From Piscinibacter sp. (GTDB lineage: Bacteria; Pseudomonadota; Gammaproteobacteria; Burkholderiales; Burkholderiaceae_C): a stretch of DNA of 64,000 nucleotides. Positions 53,063-62,200 of the stretch are shown piece after piece. The notes below the pieces were generated by a model that ran no database searches, was not told the origin of the DNA, and saw nothing but the letters and a program-made list of their open reading frames with translations. The DNA lies in NCBI GenBank assembly GCA_016706565.1, contig JADJJI010000006.1, forward strand, positions 1 to 64,000. Direction: 5' to 3'. The translations under genes and the position numbers were made by a program. Positions within the stretch are counted from its first letter, which is position 1. Each line of letters starts with the position of its first letter.

Positions 53063-53355
53063 TGGCGCTGCAAACCTGGCTGGCGGGCCTGATCGTCGCG
53101 GCATGCGCCGGGTACAGCGGCTGGACGCTGCTGCTGCGACCGCTCTTGCGCGCACGCCGCGGCGGCGGCGGCTGTGCAGGCTGCGGCGGCGTCAGCCGAG
53201 CCGGGACATCGACTTGTCGCCCAGCCCCATCGGCAGCGGAAAGTGCACCGACTCTTCCACGCCGGGCAGTGATCGCACTGACACCGCTCCCAGCGCACGC
53301 AGGCGCGCGATCACCTGCTGCACCAGGATCTCGGGCGCGGACGCTCCCGCAGTGA
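53062..53355 (+). CDS. Small FeoB-associated Cys-rich membrane protein (candidate)
   Basis: 97 codons. An N-terminal transmembrane helix ([20 protein letters not shown]) is followed by a basic stretch and a CAGCGG Cys cluster. Short membrane proteins with C-terminal Cys clusters are often encoded right after feoB and may be electron or iron partners. Translational coupling to feoB (TGATG) supports it. Oddity: after about residue 45 the frame runs 164 nt antisense to the end of ispH, and the Pro/Ala/Arg-rich tail looks non-native. Confidence 0.6.
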   Translation: MALQTWLAGLIVAACAGYSGWTLLLRPLLRARRGGGGCAGCGGVSRAGTSTCRPAPSAAESAPTLPRRAVIALTPLPAHAGARSPAAPGSRARTLPQ

Positions 53356-54163
53356 GCCCGACGCGGCGCTTGCCCTCGAGCCATTGCGCCTTCAGGTCCT
53401 CGGGCTGGTCGACCATGTAGGCCGGCGTGCCCAGCCGCTCGGCCAGTTCCTGCAGGCGGTTGCTGTTCGAGCTGGTCGGGCTGCCGACGACGATGACCAC
53501 GTCGACCGAAGGCGCCAGCACCTTCACCGCGTCCTGCCGGTTCTGCGTGGCATAGCAGATGTCCTGCATCTTCGGCTCGCGCACGGTCGGGAAGCGGCGC
53601 TTCACCGCAGTGAGAATCTCTGCCGCGTCGTCCACCGACAGCGTGGTCTGCGTCACGACCGCCAGGCGCTCGGTCTGCGGCAAATGCAGGCGTTCGACGT
53701 CCTGCACGTCCTCGACGAGGAAGATGCCCTCGCTGAGCTGGCCCATCGTGCCCTCGACCTCGGGGTGGCCCTTGTGGCCGATCATGACGAAGTCGTAGCC
53801 TTCCTTGTGCAGCTTGGCCACCTCGACATGCACCTTGGTCACCAGCGGGCAGGTGGCGTCGAACACGCTGAAGCCGCGCTCGTCGGCCTCGTGGCGCACC
53901 GCCTGCGACACGCCGTGCGCACTGAACACCAGCGTGGCGCCCGGCGGCACGTCGGCCAGGTCCTCGATGAAGATCGCGCCCTTGGCCTTCAGGTCGTTGA
54001 CGACGTACGTGTTGTGCACGATCTCGTGGCGCACGTAGATCGGAGCGCCGAACTTCTTCAGCGCCCGCTCGACGATCTCGATGGCGCGGTCCACGCCGGC
54101 ACAGAAGCCGCGCGGCTCGGCCAGCAGCACCTCGTGCAGTTCGTCGGCCACCTTGTCGCCCAT
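53192..54163 (-). CDS. ispH: 4-hydroxy-3-methylbut-2-enyl diphosphate reductase
   Basis: Iron-sulfur enzyme of the last MEP isoprenoid step, producing IPP and DMAPP. 323 residues. The three cluster-binding Cys are in [11 protein letters not shown] (C21), DATCPLV and [10 protein letters not shown]; the substrate-binding His residues are in YVRHEIVHN and MIGHKGHPE, and SSNSNRL is intact. The ATG at 54161-54163 overlaps the fkpB stop (TGATG). Confidence 0.97.
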   Translation of the reverse strand: MGDKVADELHEVLLAEPRGFCAGVDRAIEIVERALKKFGAPIYVRHEIVHNTYVVNDLKAKGAIFIEDLADVPPGATLVFSAHGVSQAVRHEADERGFSVFDATCPLVTKVHVEVAKLHKEGYDFVMIGHKGHPEVEGTMGQLSEGIFLVEDVQDVERLHLPQTERLAVVTQTTLSVDDAAEILTAVKRRFPTVREPKMQDICYATQNRQDAVKVLAPSVDVVIVVGSPTSSNSNRLQELAERLGTPAYMVDQPEDLKAQWLEGKRRVGLTAGASAPEILVQQVIARLRALGAVSVRSLPGVEESVHFPLPMGLGDKSMSRLG

Positions 54164-54606
54164 CACAGCACCCCGATCAGTTGCACTTCGAAGGTCACCG
54201 GCCGGCCAGCCAGCGGATGGTTGAAGTCGAACAGCAGCCAGTCGGCGCCGAGCTCGCGCACCACGCCGGCGTAGCTCGCCTGGCCGTCGGGCGTGGGGAA
54301 TTGAACCACGTCGCCGAGGTTGTATTGCTGGTCCGGGTCGCCCAGTTCGGCCAGCAGCGAGCGCTTCACCCGCTGCAGCAACTCCGGATTGCGCTCGCCG
54401 AAGGCTTCACCGGCGGGCACGTCGAACAGGCTGCGCGTTCCCTCGGCCAGGCCGATCAGGCGCCGCTCCAGTGGCGCGGCGAGCTCGCCCGTGCCCAGCG
54501 ACAGCGTGGCCGGCTTGTCGGCGAAGGTGTTGACGATGTCCGCGCCGTCAGGCCCGGCGAGGCGGTAGTGCAGGGTCAGAAACGACCCCGGCTGCACAAG
54601 GTTCAC
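54163..54606 (-). CDS. fkpB: SlyD/FkpB-type FKBP peptidyl-prolyl isomerase
   Basis: 147 residues. The FKBP core with a flap insert is indicated by [38 protein letters not shown], and [19 protein letters not shown], which is typical of the SlyD/FkpB branch. Start GTG at 54604-54606. It precedes ispH, a common linkage in proteobacteria. Confidence 0.92.
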   Translation of the reverse strand: MNLVQPGSFLTLHYRLAGPDGADIVNTFADKPATLSLGTGELAAPLERRLIGLAEGTRSLFDVPAGEAFGERNPELLQRVKRSLLAELGDPDQQYNLGDVVQFPTPDGQASYAGVVRELGADWLLFDFNHPLAGRPVTFEVQLIGVL

Positions 54607-54671
54607 GGCGAAGCCCGCTCCAGTAGACTGGGCCGGATTTTACGAGGCGCCGCGCCCGGGCCACCCCGACC

Positions 54672-55343
54672 GTGATCAAGGACATCCCCCCCGACGCGCG
54701 CCCGCGCGAAAAGCTGCTGGCCCAGGGCCCTGCCGCCCTGGCCGATGCCGAGCTGGTGGCGCTGCTGCTGCGCACCGGCCTGAAGGGCGTGTCGGTGCTG
54801 CAGCTGGCGCAGACGCTGCTCGACGAGTTCGGCGGGCTGGCCGGCCTGCTGCACGCGGGGCCGGCCGACCTCAAGCGCATCAAGGGGCTGGGCCCGGCCA
54901 AGCGCGCCGAGGTGGCGGCGGTGGTCGAGCTGGCACGGCGTTCGCTGCAGCAGCGGCTGGTGGAGCGGCCCGCCTTCGACGCCCCCGGGCGCGTGCGCGA
55001 CTACCTGCAGCTGCATCTTTCCTCGCGCGAGCACGAGGTGTTCGCGGTGCTGTTCCTGGACGCGCAGCACCGGCTGCTGCAGTTCGACGAGATGTTCCGC
55101 GGCACGCTGACGCAGACCAGCGTCTACCCGCGCGAGGTGGTGCGCCGTGCGCTGGCGCTGAATGCCGCGGCGGTGATCCTGGCGCACAACCACCCCTCGG
55201 GCGTGGCCGAGCCGTCGCGGGCCGACGAGTTCCTCACGCAGTCGCTGAAGAGCGCACTGCAGCTGGTCGACGTGCGTGTGCTCGACCACATGGTGGTCGG
55301 CCGCACGCAGGTGGTGTCGTTCGCCGAGCGGGGGCTGCTGTGA
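54672..55343 (+). CDS. radC: RadC-family JAB/MPN domain protein
   Basis: 223 residues. An N-terminal helix-hairpin-helix ([18 protein letters not shown], about 67-84) is followed by a JAB1/MPN metalloprotease-like domain with HNHPSG and a later Asp that forms the zinc site. The name is historical; direct DNA-repair activity is doubtful. Start GTG 54672. Confidence 0.93.
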   Translation: MIKDIPPDARPREKLLAQGPAALADAELVALLLRTGLKGVSVLQLAQTLLDEFGGLAGLLHAGPADLKRIKGLGPAKRAEVAAVVELARRSLQQRLVERPAFDAPGRVRDYLQLHLSSREHEVFAVLFLDAQHRLLQFDEMFRGTLTQTSVYPREVVRRALALNAAAVILAHNHPSGVAEPSRADEFLTQSLKSALQLVDVRVLDHMVVGRTQVVSFAERGLL

Positions 55344-55999
55344 GCGTGGGCAAGGTCCGCTCGCTGGCCGAACTCGGCGCACTGAAGCGGGCCCTGCAGG
55401 CCGCCGAACGCGAGGCCGCCGCTGCAGCGGCGCGCGCCGAAGCCGAGCTGGCGCGCTTGCGCCGCGAGCGCGACCTGTTCGCGCTCAGCGTCGGGCCGGT
55501 GGTGCCGCTGCGCCCGGTGACGCGCGCGCCGGCCAGCCGCGCGCGGCCTCACCCGATCCCACGCCAGCGCGAACGCGACGAGGCGGCGGTGCTGGCCGAA
55601 TCGATCTCCGACGAGTTCGACGTCGAGACCCTGCTCGACACCGACGAGGCGCTCTCGTTCCGCCGCCGCGGCGTGGGGCCGGAAGTGGTGCGCAAGCTGC
55701 GCCGCGGCGTCTGGGCGATCCAGGCCCAGCTCGACCTGCACGGCGCGCGCCGCGACGAGGCGCGCGAGCAGCTCGGCGCCTTCCTGCGCGACGCGGTGCG
55801 TGCCGGCCTGCGCTGCGTGCGCGTCGTGCACGGCAAGGGCAATGGCTCGCCCGGACGCGAGCCGGTGCTCAAGGGCAAGGTGCGCAGCTGGCTGGTGCAG
55901 AAGAACGAGGTGATCGCCTTCGCGCAGGCCCGCGCGCAGGACGGCGGGCACGGCGCGCTGATCGTGCTGCTGCGGCCCTCGAAGGCCGCCTCGACCTAG
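55340..55999 (+). CDS. Smr-domain protein (MutS2 C-terminal-like)
   Basis: 219 residues. An Ala/Glu/Arg-rich N-terminal coiled-coil (about 15-50) leads to a Smr endonuclease-like domain (about 130-215) with the LDLHG motif and [11 protein letters not shown]. Smr domains bind or nick branched DNA or cleave RNA; the target here is unknown. The GTG overlaps the radC stop (GTGA). Its TAG shares a CTAG palindrome with the convergent globin gene. Confidence 0.9.
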   Translation: MSVGKVRSLAELGALKRALQAAEREAAAAAARAEAELARLRRERDLFALSVGPVVPLRPVTRAPASRARPHPIPRQRERDEAAVLAESISDEFDVETLLDTDEALSFRRRGVGPEVVRKLRRGVWAIQAQLDLHGARRDEAREQLGAFLRDAVRAGLRCVRVVHGKGNGSPGREPVLKGKVRSWLVQKNEVIAFAQARAQDGGHGALIVLLRPSKAAST

Positions 56000-56391
56000 C
56001 CGCCCTTGTTGCGCATCCAGTCGGCGGTGTTGAAGAAGGCCTCGGCGAGTCGGTCGGCGAGTGCGGACTCCACACCCTGCTCTTCCATCGCCTGCCGCAT
56101 GCACGCCAGCCACTGGTCACGCTCGCGGATGCCGATGGCGAACGGCAGGTGCCGGGCGCGCAGCCGCGGGTGGCCGAAGCGCTCGACGTAATGCTGCGGG
56201 CCGCCCAGCCAGCCGCACAGGAACCAGAACAGCTTGTCGCGCGCGTTGTCGAGCGTGGGCCCATGCACCGCGCGCAGTTCGGCGTAGCCTGGCTCCAGGT
56301 CCATCAGGTCGTAGAAACGATCGACCAGCGCGCGCACGTGCGCCTCGCCACCCAGCCGCTCGAAGGCGGTCACCTCCTGCGGCTCGCTCAT
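55996..56391 (-). CDS. Group II truncated hemoglobin
   Basis: 131 residues from the ATG at 56389-56391. TAFERLGGEAHVRALVDRFYDLM opens the 2-over-2 globin fold; WLGGPQHYVERFGHPRLRARH ends in the proximal His, and DQWLACM carries the Trp (G8) typical of group II. It binds heme and O2 or NO. Its ATG overlaps the stop of the ParA gene (ATGA), so it is translationally coupled to it. Confidence 0.92.
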   Translation of the reverse strand: MSEPQEVTAFERLGGEAHVRALVDRFYDLMDLEPGYAELRAVHGPTLDNARDKLFWFLCGWLGGPQHYVERFGHPRLRARHLPFAIGIRERDQWLACMRQAMEEQGVESALADRLAEAFFNTADWMRNKGG

Positions 56392-57206
56392 GACATGAGC
56401 TTGTCGGCGACGGCCGAGATGCCCTTGGCGGCCGGGCAACCGGGCAGTGACTCGAGCAGCAGGCGGCGCTTCTGCACCGCCTCGCGCACCGCGGTGTCGG
56501 TCGGGATCTCGCCGAGCAGATCGAGCTTGAAGGGTACGCCCGGGTCCTGCATCTGCGGCGTCACGTAGCGGTCGATGACCTGCTGCAGCTGGCCGCGGAT
56601 GACGCGGCCCTCGCCCAGCCGGCTGGTCTGGTTGACCACCAGCCGCACCGCATGGCGCTGCTGCTGCGTGGCCAGCACCTTGATGGTGGCGTAGGCGTCG
56701 GTCAGCGAAGTCGGCTCGGGCGTGGCCACCACCAGCACGTCGTCGGCCAGCGACACGGCGTAGAGCACCACGTCGGAGATGCCGGCGCCGGTGTCCAGGA
56801 TGATGCGGTCGTAGCGCGGCGCCACCTTGTCGATGACCTCGAGCAGCTTCTCGCGCACCTCGACCGTCAGGCGCGAATACTCGACCAGGCCGGAGCCGGC
56901 CAGCAACACCGAGAAGCCGCCCGGTGCCGGCAGGATGGCGTCCTCGAGTTGCGCCTTGCCGGTGAACACGTCGTGCAGCGTGATCTTCGGGAACAGGTTC
57001 AGCACCACGTCGAGGTTGGCCAGGCCCAGGTCGGCGTCGAGCACGAGCACGCGCTCGCCGCGGCGAGCCAGCGCGGCCGCAAGATTGGCCGACACGAAGG
57101 TCTTGCCGACGCCCCCCTTGCCGCTGGTCACGGCGATGATGCGGCCGCGCGCCGCGGGCCGGGCGGCGGCAGGGGCGGGCGGCGTGGCGGCGCTGTCGGT
57201 GCTCAT
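56388..57206 (-). CDS. MinD/ParA-family ATPase (FlhG/FleN-like)
   Basis: 272 residues. The deviant Walker A is SGKGGVGKTFVSANLAAALA (about 28-47); VLDADLGLANLDVVLNLFPK, DTGAGISD and TPEPTSLTDAYATIKVL are typical of the FlhG/FleN branch, which controls flagellar number and place. No FlhF is in the window. The ATG overlaps the GGDEF stop (ATGA) and its stop overlaps the globin start, giving three coupled genes. Confidence 0.9.
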   Translation of the reverse strand: MSTDSAATPPAPAAARPAARGRIIAVTSGKGGVGKTFVSANLAAALARRGERVLVLDADLGLANLDVVLNLFPKITLHDVFTGKAQLEDAILPAPGGFSVLLAGSGLVEYSRLTVEVREKLLEVIDKVAPRYDRIILDTGAGISDVVLYAVSLADDVLVVATPEPTSLTDAYATIKVLATQQQRHAVRLVVNQTSRLGEGRVIRGQLQQVIDRYVTPQMQDPGVPFKLDLLGEIPTDTAVREAVQKRRLLLESLPGCPAAKGISAVADKLMS

Positions 57207-57931
57207 TCGAGATCCTGGAACTGGGAAGTGCCGAACAACAGACCCTTCTCTTCGGCGCTGACATGGGAAACCGGAGGCATCTCGAGGCAGGTGCGGTTGC
57301 GGCCTTCGGCCTTGGCACGGTAGAGCTGCTGGTCAGCCCGCTCGATCCACAGCGGCGCCGAGGAGCGCACCCACTGCGGCGCAAAGGCGCCGCCGATGCT
57401 CACGGTGATCGAAACCTCCTGGCCGGGCGCCACGCTCACCGGCCGCGAGGCGACGCGGCTGCGCACCCGCTCGGCCACCGTCTGGCCGAAGGCCGGCGGG
57501 CAGTTGGGCAGGATCATCGCGAACTCTTCGCCGCCGAAGCGCGCCACCGTGTCCATCGGCCGGATGCAATCGTGCAGCGCACGGCCCACCTCGCGCAGCA
57601 CCAGGTCGCCGGCCGGGTGGCCATGCGTGTCGTTGACCTTCTTGAAATGGTCGATGTCGATCATCAGCACCAGCGCGGGCTCGCCGGCGCGCGCCACGCG
57701 GTCGATCTCGCGGGCCATCGCCAGCTCGAACTGCCGGCGGTTGGCCAGCCCGGTCAGGGCATCACGGCTGGACAGTTCGCACAGGCCGTCGATCACGGCC
57801 TGCAGCCAGCCGGACGGATTGCTCTCGCGGGTGCCGGGCAGCGAAACGCCCGACTGCTGCAGCAACTGCAGCGCCACGTCCAGACGCAGTGATGCGCTCT
57901 TGGGGGGCTGGGGGGGCGTGGGGGAGTCCAA
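57203..57931 (-). CDS. GGDEF-domain diguanylate cyclase
   Basis: 242 residues. A short N-terminal region without a known sensor (about 1-50) is followed by a GGDEF domain with DALTGLANRRQFE, IDIDHFKKVND, and active-site GGEEF. An RxxD inhibitory site (RPMD) precedes it by five residues, so product feedback is expected. It makes c-di-GMP. The start appears to be TTG at 57929-57931: a TAG lies in frame just upstream and no ATG or GTG is available before the domain. Confidence 0.9.
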   Translation of the reverse strand: MDSPTPPQPPKSASLRLDVALQLLQQSGVSLPGTRESNPSGWLQAVIDGLCELSSRDALTGLANRRQFELAMAREIDRVARAGEPALVLMIDIDHFKKVNDTHGHPAGDLVLREVGRALHDCIRPMDTVARFGGEEFAMILPNCPPAFGQTVAERVRSRVASRPVSVAPGQEVSITVSIGGAFAPQWVRSSAPLWIERADQQLYRAKAEGRNRTCLEMPPVSHVSAEEKGLLFGTSQFQDLE

Positions 57932-58122
57932 ATCGAGGTCGACAGCGGCTTTCGACCCAGTCTAGCAGTCGACCTGCCAGGGCCCGCGCGGAAATGACCG
58001 GTTTTGACCGCTCTCATCTCTTGTGACAGCTGGCGCTCAAGGCCGGGCCCGGCGGGTCGATAACCCATCAGACCGCGTCGGCGGGGCCGCCTGGCCCTGG
58101 ACGCCACACACCGGGAGTCCGC

Positions 58123-59010
58123 ATGAATGCCCTTGCCTCTGCCGCCACGCCCAGGCCCGCCGCATCGGCTGCGCCTGCCGCGACCGGGAACGGCGCAGAC
58201 CAGGAGTTCAGCTTCAGCCAGGCCGACTTCGAACGCGTCCGCGCTCTCATCTACCAGCGCGCCGGCATCAGCCTGCACGCCGGCAAGCAGGCCATGGTCT
58301 ACAGCCGCCTGTCGCGCCGGCTGCGCGAGACCGGGCACCGCAGCTTCGGCAGCTACCTGCAATGGCTGGACACGCATTCCGGCCCCGGCGGCGAGCAGGA
58401 ATGGCAGGAATTCATCAACTGCCTGACCACCAACCTGACGGCCTTCTTCCGCGAAGACCACCATTTCCATGCGCTGGCCGATGACCTGAAGGCGCGCGGG
58501 GTGGCCAACCCGCGCATCTGGTGCAGCGCCGCCTCCACCGGCGAAGAGCCGTATTCGATCGCCATGACCGTGGTCGAGACCCTGGGCGCGAGCACCGGCG
58601 CACGCATCGTCGCCAGCGACATCGACACCAAGGTGCTGGCCACCGCCAGCCGCGGCGTCTACCCGGCCGACGCGCGAGGCCTGTCGCCCGAGCGGCTGCG
58701 CCGCCACTGCCAGCGCGGCACCGGCGCGAATGCCGGCTTCATGCGCATCCGCCCGGAGCTGACCAAGCTGATCGAGTTCCGCACGCACAACCTGATGGCG
58801 GCGCAGTGGTCGCTGGGCGAGCCGTTCGACATCGTGTTCTGCCGCAACGTGATGATCTACTTCGACGCCGCCACGCAGAAGCGCGTGCTCGAGCGCATCC
58901 ATGCGGTGATGAAACCCAAGGGCCTGCTCTACGTCGGCCACTCGGAAAACTTCTCCGATTCGCGCGAGTTGTTCCGACTGCGCGGCAAGACGATCTACGA
59001 GCGGGTCTGA
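58123..59010 (+). CDS. cheR: Chemotaxis protein methyltransferase CheR
   Basis: Methylates Glu residues of chemoreceptors using SAM. 295 residues: an N-terminal helical domain (ISLHAGKQAMVYSRLSRRLR), then the SAM domain with TTNLTAFFREDHHF, WCSAASTGEEPYSIAM and FDIVFCRNVMIYF. The start is ATG 58123; upstream about 190 nt is shared with the divergent GGDEF gene. Confidence 0.96.
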   Translation: MNALASAATPRPAASAAPAATGNGADQEFSFSQADFERVRALIYQRAGISLHAGKQAMVYSRLSRRLRETGHRSFGSYLQWLDTHSGPGGEQEWQEFINCLTTNLTAFFREDHHFHALADDLKARGVANPRIWCSAASTGEEPYSIAMTVVETLGASTGARIVASDIDTKVLATASRGVYPADARGLSPERLRRHCQRGTGANAGFMRIRPELTKLIEFRTHNLMAAQWSLGEPFDIVFCRNVMIYFDAATQKRVLERIHAVMKPKGLLYVGHSENFSDSRELFRLRGKTIYERV

Positions 59011-59056
59011 AGCGCGCGCTTCAGCCACGCACCCGCAACGCCGATATCGGATCAAC

Positions 59057-59713
59057 ATGGCCCTCCCACAGAGCATCAATGCCGCACCCGGTTCGCGACT
59101 CGCGCAGCTCAAGGCGCAGTCCCGCAAGCCCGGCGAGGCCTCCTTCTTCTTCTACGACGCGCATTTCAAGAACGACGCCGTGAAGATCCTTCCCGGCGAG
59201 TACTTCGTGCACGACGAGGACATGCTGATCATGACCACGCTGGGCTCGTGCATCGCCGCCTGCCTGTGGGACCGCAACGCCCATGTCGGCGGCATGAATC
59301 ACTTCATGCTGCCCGACGGCGCCAGCGGCGGCGGCATGGACAGCGGCCGCTATGGCTCCTACGCGATGGAACTGCTCATCAACGAGCTGATGAAACGCGG
59401 CGCGACGCGCTCCACGCTGGAGGCCAAGGTCTTCGGCGGCGGCCAGGTCATCGCCGGCATGAGCACCATGAACGTGGGCGAGCGCAACACGAGCTTCGTG
59501 CTCGACTACCTGAAGACCGAGCGAATCCCCGTCGTGTCCAAGGACGTGATGGACGTGTACCCGCGCAAAGTGTGCTTTCTGCCGCACAGCGGCAAGGCGA
59601 TGGTCAAGCGGCTGTCGCCGACCAACCCGGAAGCGCTGGTGGCGCAGGAGCGCGCCGCGGCGCAGAAGACGACACCGGCGGCCAGTGGCGCCGGCTCCGT
59701 CGACCTGTTCTGA
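59057..59713 (+). CDS. cheD: Chemoreceptor glutamine deamidase CheD
   Basis: 218 residues. The catalytic Cys is in [12 protein letters not shown] and the His in [21 protein letters not shown] follows. It deamidates specific Gln residues of MCPs to Glu. It lies between cheR and cheB, the usual adaptation cassette. Confidence 0.95.
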   Translation: MALPQSINAAPGSRLAQLKAQSRKPGEASFFFYDAHFKNDAVKILPGEYFVHDEDMLIMTTLGSCIAACLWDRNAHVGGMNHFMLPDGASGGGMDSGRYGSYAMELLINELMKRGATRSTLEAKVFGGGQVIAGMSTMNVGERNTSFVLDYLKTERIPVVSKDVMDVYPRKVCFLPHSGKAMVKRLSPTNPEALVAQERAAAQKTTPAASGAGSVDLF

Positions 59714-59741
59714 CAACGAAGTACGCGAGGAGGCATCGAAC

Positions 59742-60845
59742 ATGGCCAAGACGCGCGTGGTGGTGGTCGACGATTCGGCCCTGGTGCGCAGCCTGCTGAC
59801 GGAGATCATCAACCGTCAGCCGGACATGGAATGCGTGGGGGCCGCGGCCGACCCGCTGGTGGCACGCGAGATGATCCGCAACACCAACCCGGACGTGATC
59901 ACGCTGGACGTGGAAATGCCGCGCATGGACGGCATCGACTTCCTCGGCAAGCTGATGAGACTGCGGCCGACGCCGGTGGTGATGGTGTCGACGCTGACCG
60001 AGCGCGGCGCCGACGTCACGCTGCGCGCGCTGGAGCTCGGTGCGGTGGACTTCGTTGCCAAGCCGAAGATCGGCGTGGCCGACGGTTTGCGCCTGCTTGC
60101 CGAGGACATCACCGACAAGGTGCGCATCGCCTCCAAGGCGCACCTGCGCCGGCTCACCACGCCGCCGCCCGCGGCGCAGCCCACCGCCCCCGGCGGGCTC
60201 GACGGCGCGCCGGCCCGCCCGGCGCTGGCGGGCATCGGCCGCCTGTCGACGGAGAAGATCATCTTCATCGGCGCCTCCACCGGCGGCACCGAAGCCACCA
60301 AAGAAGTGCTGATGCAGCTGCCGCCGGATTCGCCGGCGGTGATGATCACGCAGCACATGCCGCCCGGCTTCACGAAGAGTTATGCCGCGCGGCTGGACGG
60401 CCTGTGCCGCATCCGTGTGGCCGAAGCACGCGACGGCGAGCGCGTGCTGCCCGGCCATGCCTACATCGCCCCCGGTGGCCAGCACCTGAGCGTGGAGCGC
60501 AGCGGCGCGAACTACATCGCCCGCGTGCAGGCCGGCGAGCCGGTGAACCGCCACATGCCCTCGGTCGAGGTGCTGTTCAAGTCCGCGGCCCGCGTGGTCG
60601 GCCCGAATGCCCTGGGCATCATGCTCACCGGCATGGGCGCCGACGGCGCCAAGGCGATGCGCGAGATGCGCGACGCCGGCAGCTACAACCTCGTGCAGGA
60701 TGAGGCGAGCTGCGTGGTGTTCGGCATGCCGCGCGAGGCCATCGCTCACGGCGCCTCGCACGAGGTGCTGCCGCTGACACAGATCGCGCCCAAGCTCATC
60801 GAGCGGCTGCGCAGCACCTCGGGCATGTCGCTGAACCGGGTCTGA
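59742..60845 (+). CDS. cheB: Chemoreceptor methylesterase/deamidase CheB
   Basis: 367 residues. The receiver (1-120) has DDS and phospho-acceptor D56 in [13 protein letters not shown]; after a Pro-rich linker the methylesterase shows the catalytic triad region [20 protein letters not shown] and [14 protein letters not shown] chose ATG 59742 because GAGGAGG lies upstream. It ends 13 nt from the convergent DUF1127-like gene. Confidence 0.96.
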   Translation: MAKTRVVVVDDSALVRSLLTEIINRQPDMECVGAAADPLVAREMIRNTNPDVITLDVEMPRMDGIDFLGKLMRLRPTPVVMVSTLTERGADVTLRALELGAVDFVAKPKIGVADGLRLLAEDITDKVRIASKAHLRRLTTPPPAAQPTAPGGLDGAPARPALAGIGRLSTEKIIFIGASTGGTEATKEVLMQLPPDSPAVMITQHMPPGFTKSYAARLDGLCRIRVAEARDGERVLPGHAYIAPGGQHLSVERSGANYIARVQAGEPVNRHMPSVEVLFKSAARVVGPNALGIMLTGMGADGAKAMREMRDAGSYNLVQDEASCVVFGMPREAIAHGASHEVLPLTQIAPKLIERLRSTSGMSLNRV

Positions 60846-60858
60846 TCCAGGCACGGTC

Positions 60859-61122
60859 TCAGTAGAGGCGGCCGGGGCCGGAACGATCGCGCAGGCGGTC
60901 GATGGCGTTGCTCATGTCGCGCTGCTCGCGCCGGGCACGGGCCTCTTCCTGCATCCACAGCGGCATGCCCATGTCGCGCAGCGTGGCCTCGTCGAGTTCG
61001 TTCAGGTCCTGCATCTCGCGGCGCTCGCGCCAGCGGCGCTGCAGCGAGGCCCAGGCATTGCCGACGGCCTCGGCCGCGCGGGCAATCCAGGAACGGCGAA
61101 GGCGGATGGTGGTGGACGTCAT
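60859..61122 (-). CDS. DUF1127-like small basic protein
   Basis: 87 residues from the ATG at 61120-61122, with AAGGAG upstream. LNELDEATLRDMGMP (about 49-63) is the DUF1127 core; flanks are rich in Arg. Related small proteins influence RNA or phosphate metabolism in some bacteria, but function here is unknown. Divergent from a LysR gene. Confidence 0.8.
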   Translation of the reverse strand: MTSTTIRLRRSWIARAAEAVGNAWASLQRRWRERREMQDLNELDEATLRDMGMPLWMQEEARARREQRDMSNAIDRLRDRSGPGRLY

Positions 61123-61219
61123 GGCGGGCTCCTTGGGTTCGTGCTGGTAAGCATATGAGCCCAATTTCCCCGATGGAATTGACTTGTTCCGCCCAGTCTG
61201 GTCAGCTATTCTGAACAGC

Positions 61220-62200
61220 ATGGCCCGCCTGCCGCTGCACACCCTGCCCGCCTTCCGCACCCTCGCCCGCCTGCAGAACCTGCGCGCCGCGGCGGAGCAG
61301 TTGCACCTCACGCACAGCGCGGTGAGCCAGCAGCTGCGGCTGCTGGAGGAACAGATCGGATTCCGGCTGTTCGATCGGAACGGCCGTCGCATCGTGCTGA
61401 ACGCGGCCGGCAGTGCCTTCCTGCGCGCCGTCGAGCCGGCGCTCGCACAGCTCGACGAAGGCCTGCGGATCGCTTCGGCGGCGGCCAGTGGATCCGACGA
61501 CGAGACGCTGCGCGTCACCTCGCTGCCCTCCTTCGCGCAACGCTGGCTGCTGCCGCGCATGGGCGCCTGGCGCGATCGCCATCCGCAGATCGCGCTGGAA
61601 CTGCACGCCTCGCAGCAGGTGGTGGATCTGGAGCGCGACGGCTACCACGCGGCGCTGCGCACCGGCAGCGGCCCGTGGCGCGGCCTGGTGGCCGAGCAGT
61701 TGCTCGATTCGCCCTGGATCGTGGTAGGCTCGCCGCTGGCGGCGCGCCGGCTGCTCGGTGCGCCGGCGGAATCACTCGCGCACGAACCCCTGCTCGGCGA
61801 CGGGCCGATGTGGCAGCGCTGGTTCGCCTTGTCGGGCCACCGGGTTCGCATCAAGCCGGTGGCCGAATTCAACGACGCCGGCATGATGCTGCAGGCCGCC
61901 GAGCAGGACCTCGGCCTGGCACTGGCGCGCGAAGTGCTGGCGGCCGACGCGCTGCAGCGCGGCCGGCTGGTGCGCCTGTCGACGGTGGCACTGGTCGACC
62001 CCGATGCCTACCCCTACTGGCTGGTCTACCCGCCGTCGCTGGCCCACTGGCCGCCGCTGGTCGCCTTGCGCGGCTGGCTGCGCGAGGAACTCGACCGCGC
62101 CGCGACCCCGCTCAATCGGCCAGAAACAGCGCCTGCAGATCCGAAAGGAAATCAAAACCGCGCGCCGTCGGCCGCAGCCAGGCGCCGTCGAGTTCGATGA
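61220..62200 (+). CDS. LysR-family regulator (GcvA-like)
   Basis: 326 residues from ATG 61220. HTH: LPAFRTLARLQNLRAAAEQLHLTHSAVSQQLRLLEEQIG, typical of the GcvA subgroup; the effector domain follows. The last ~30 residues (after WLREELDRA) are Pro/Arg-rich and overlap the end of hemW on the other strand by 89 nt, suggesting that the original stop was lost or read past. Target unknown; divergent from the DUF1127-like gene. Confidence 0.86.
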   Translation: MARLPLHTLPAFRTLARLQNLRAAAEQLHLTHSAVSQQLRLLEEQIGFRLFDRNGRRIVLNAAGSAFLRAVEPALAQLDEGLRIASAAASGSDDETLRVTSLPSFAQRWLLPRMGAWRDRHPQIALELHASQQVVDLERDGYHAALRTGSGPWRGLVAEQLLDSPWIVVGSPLAARRLLGAPAESLAHEPLLGDGPMWQRWFALSGHRVRIKPVAEFNDAGMMLQAAEQDLGLALAREVLAADALQRGRLVRLSTVALVDPDAYPYWLVYPPSLAHWPPLVALRGWLREELDRAATPLNRPETAPADPKGNQNRAPSAAARRRRVR

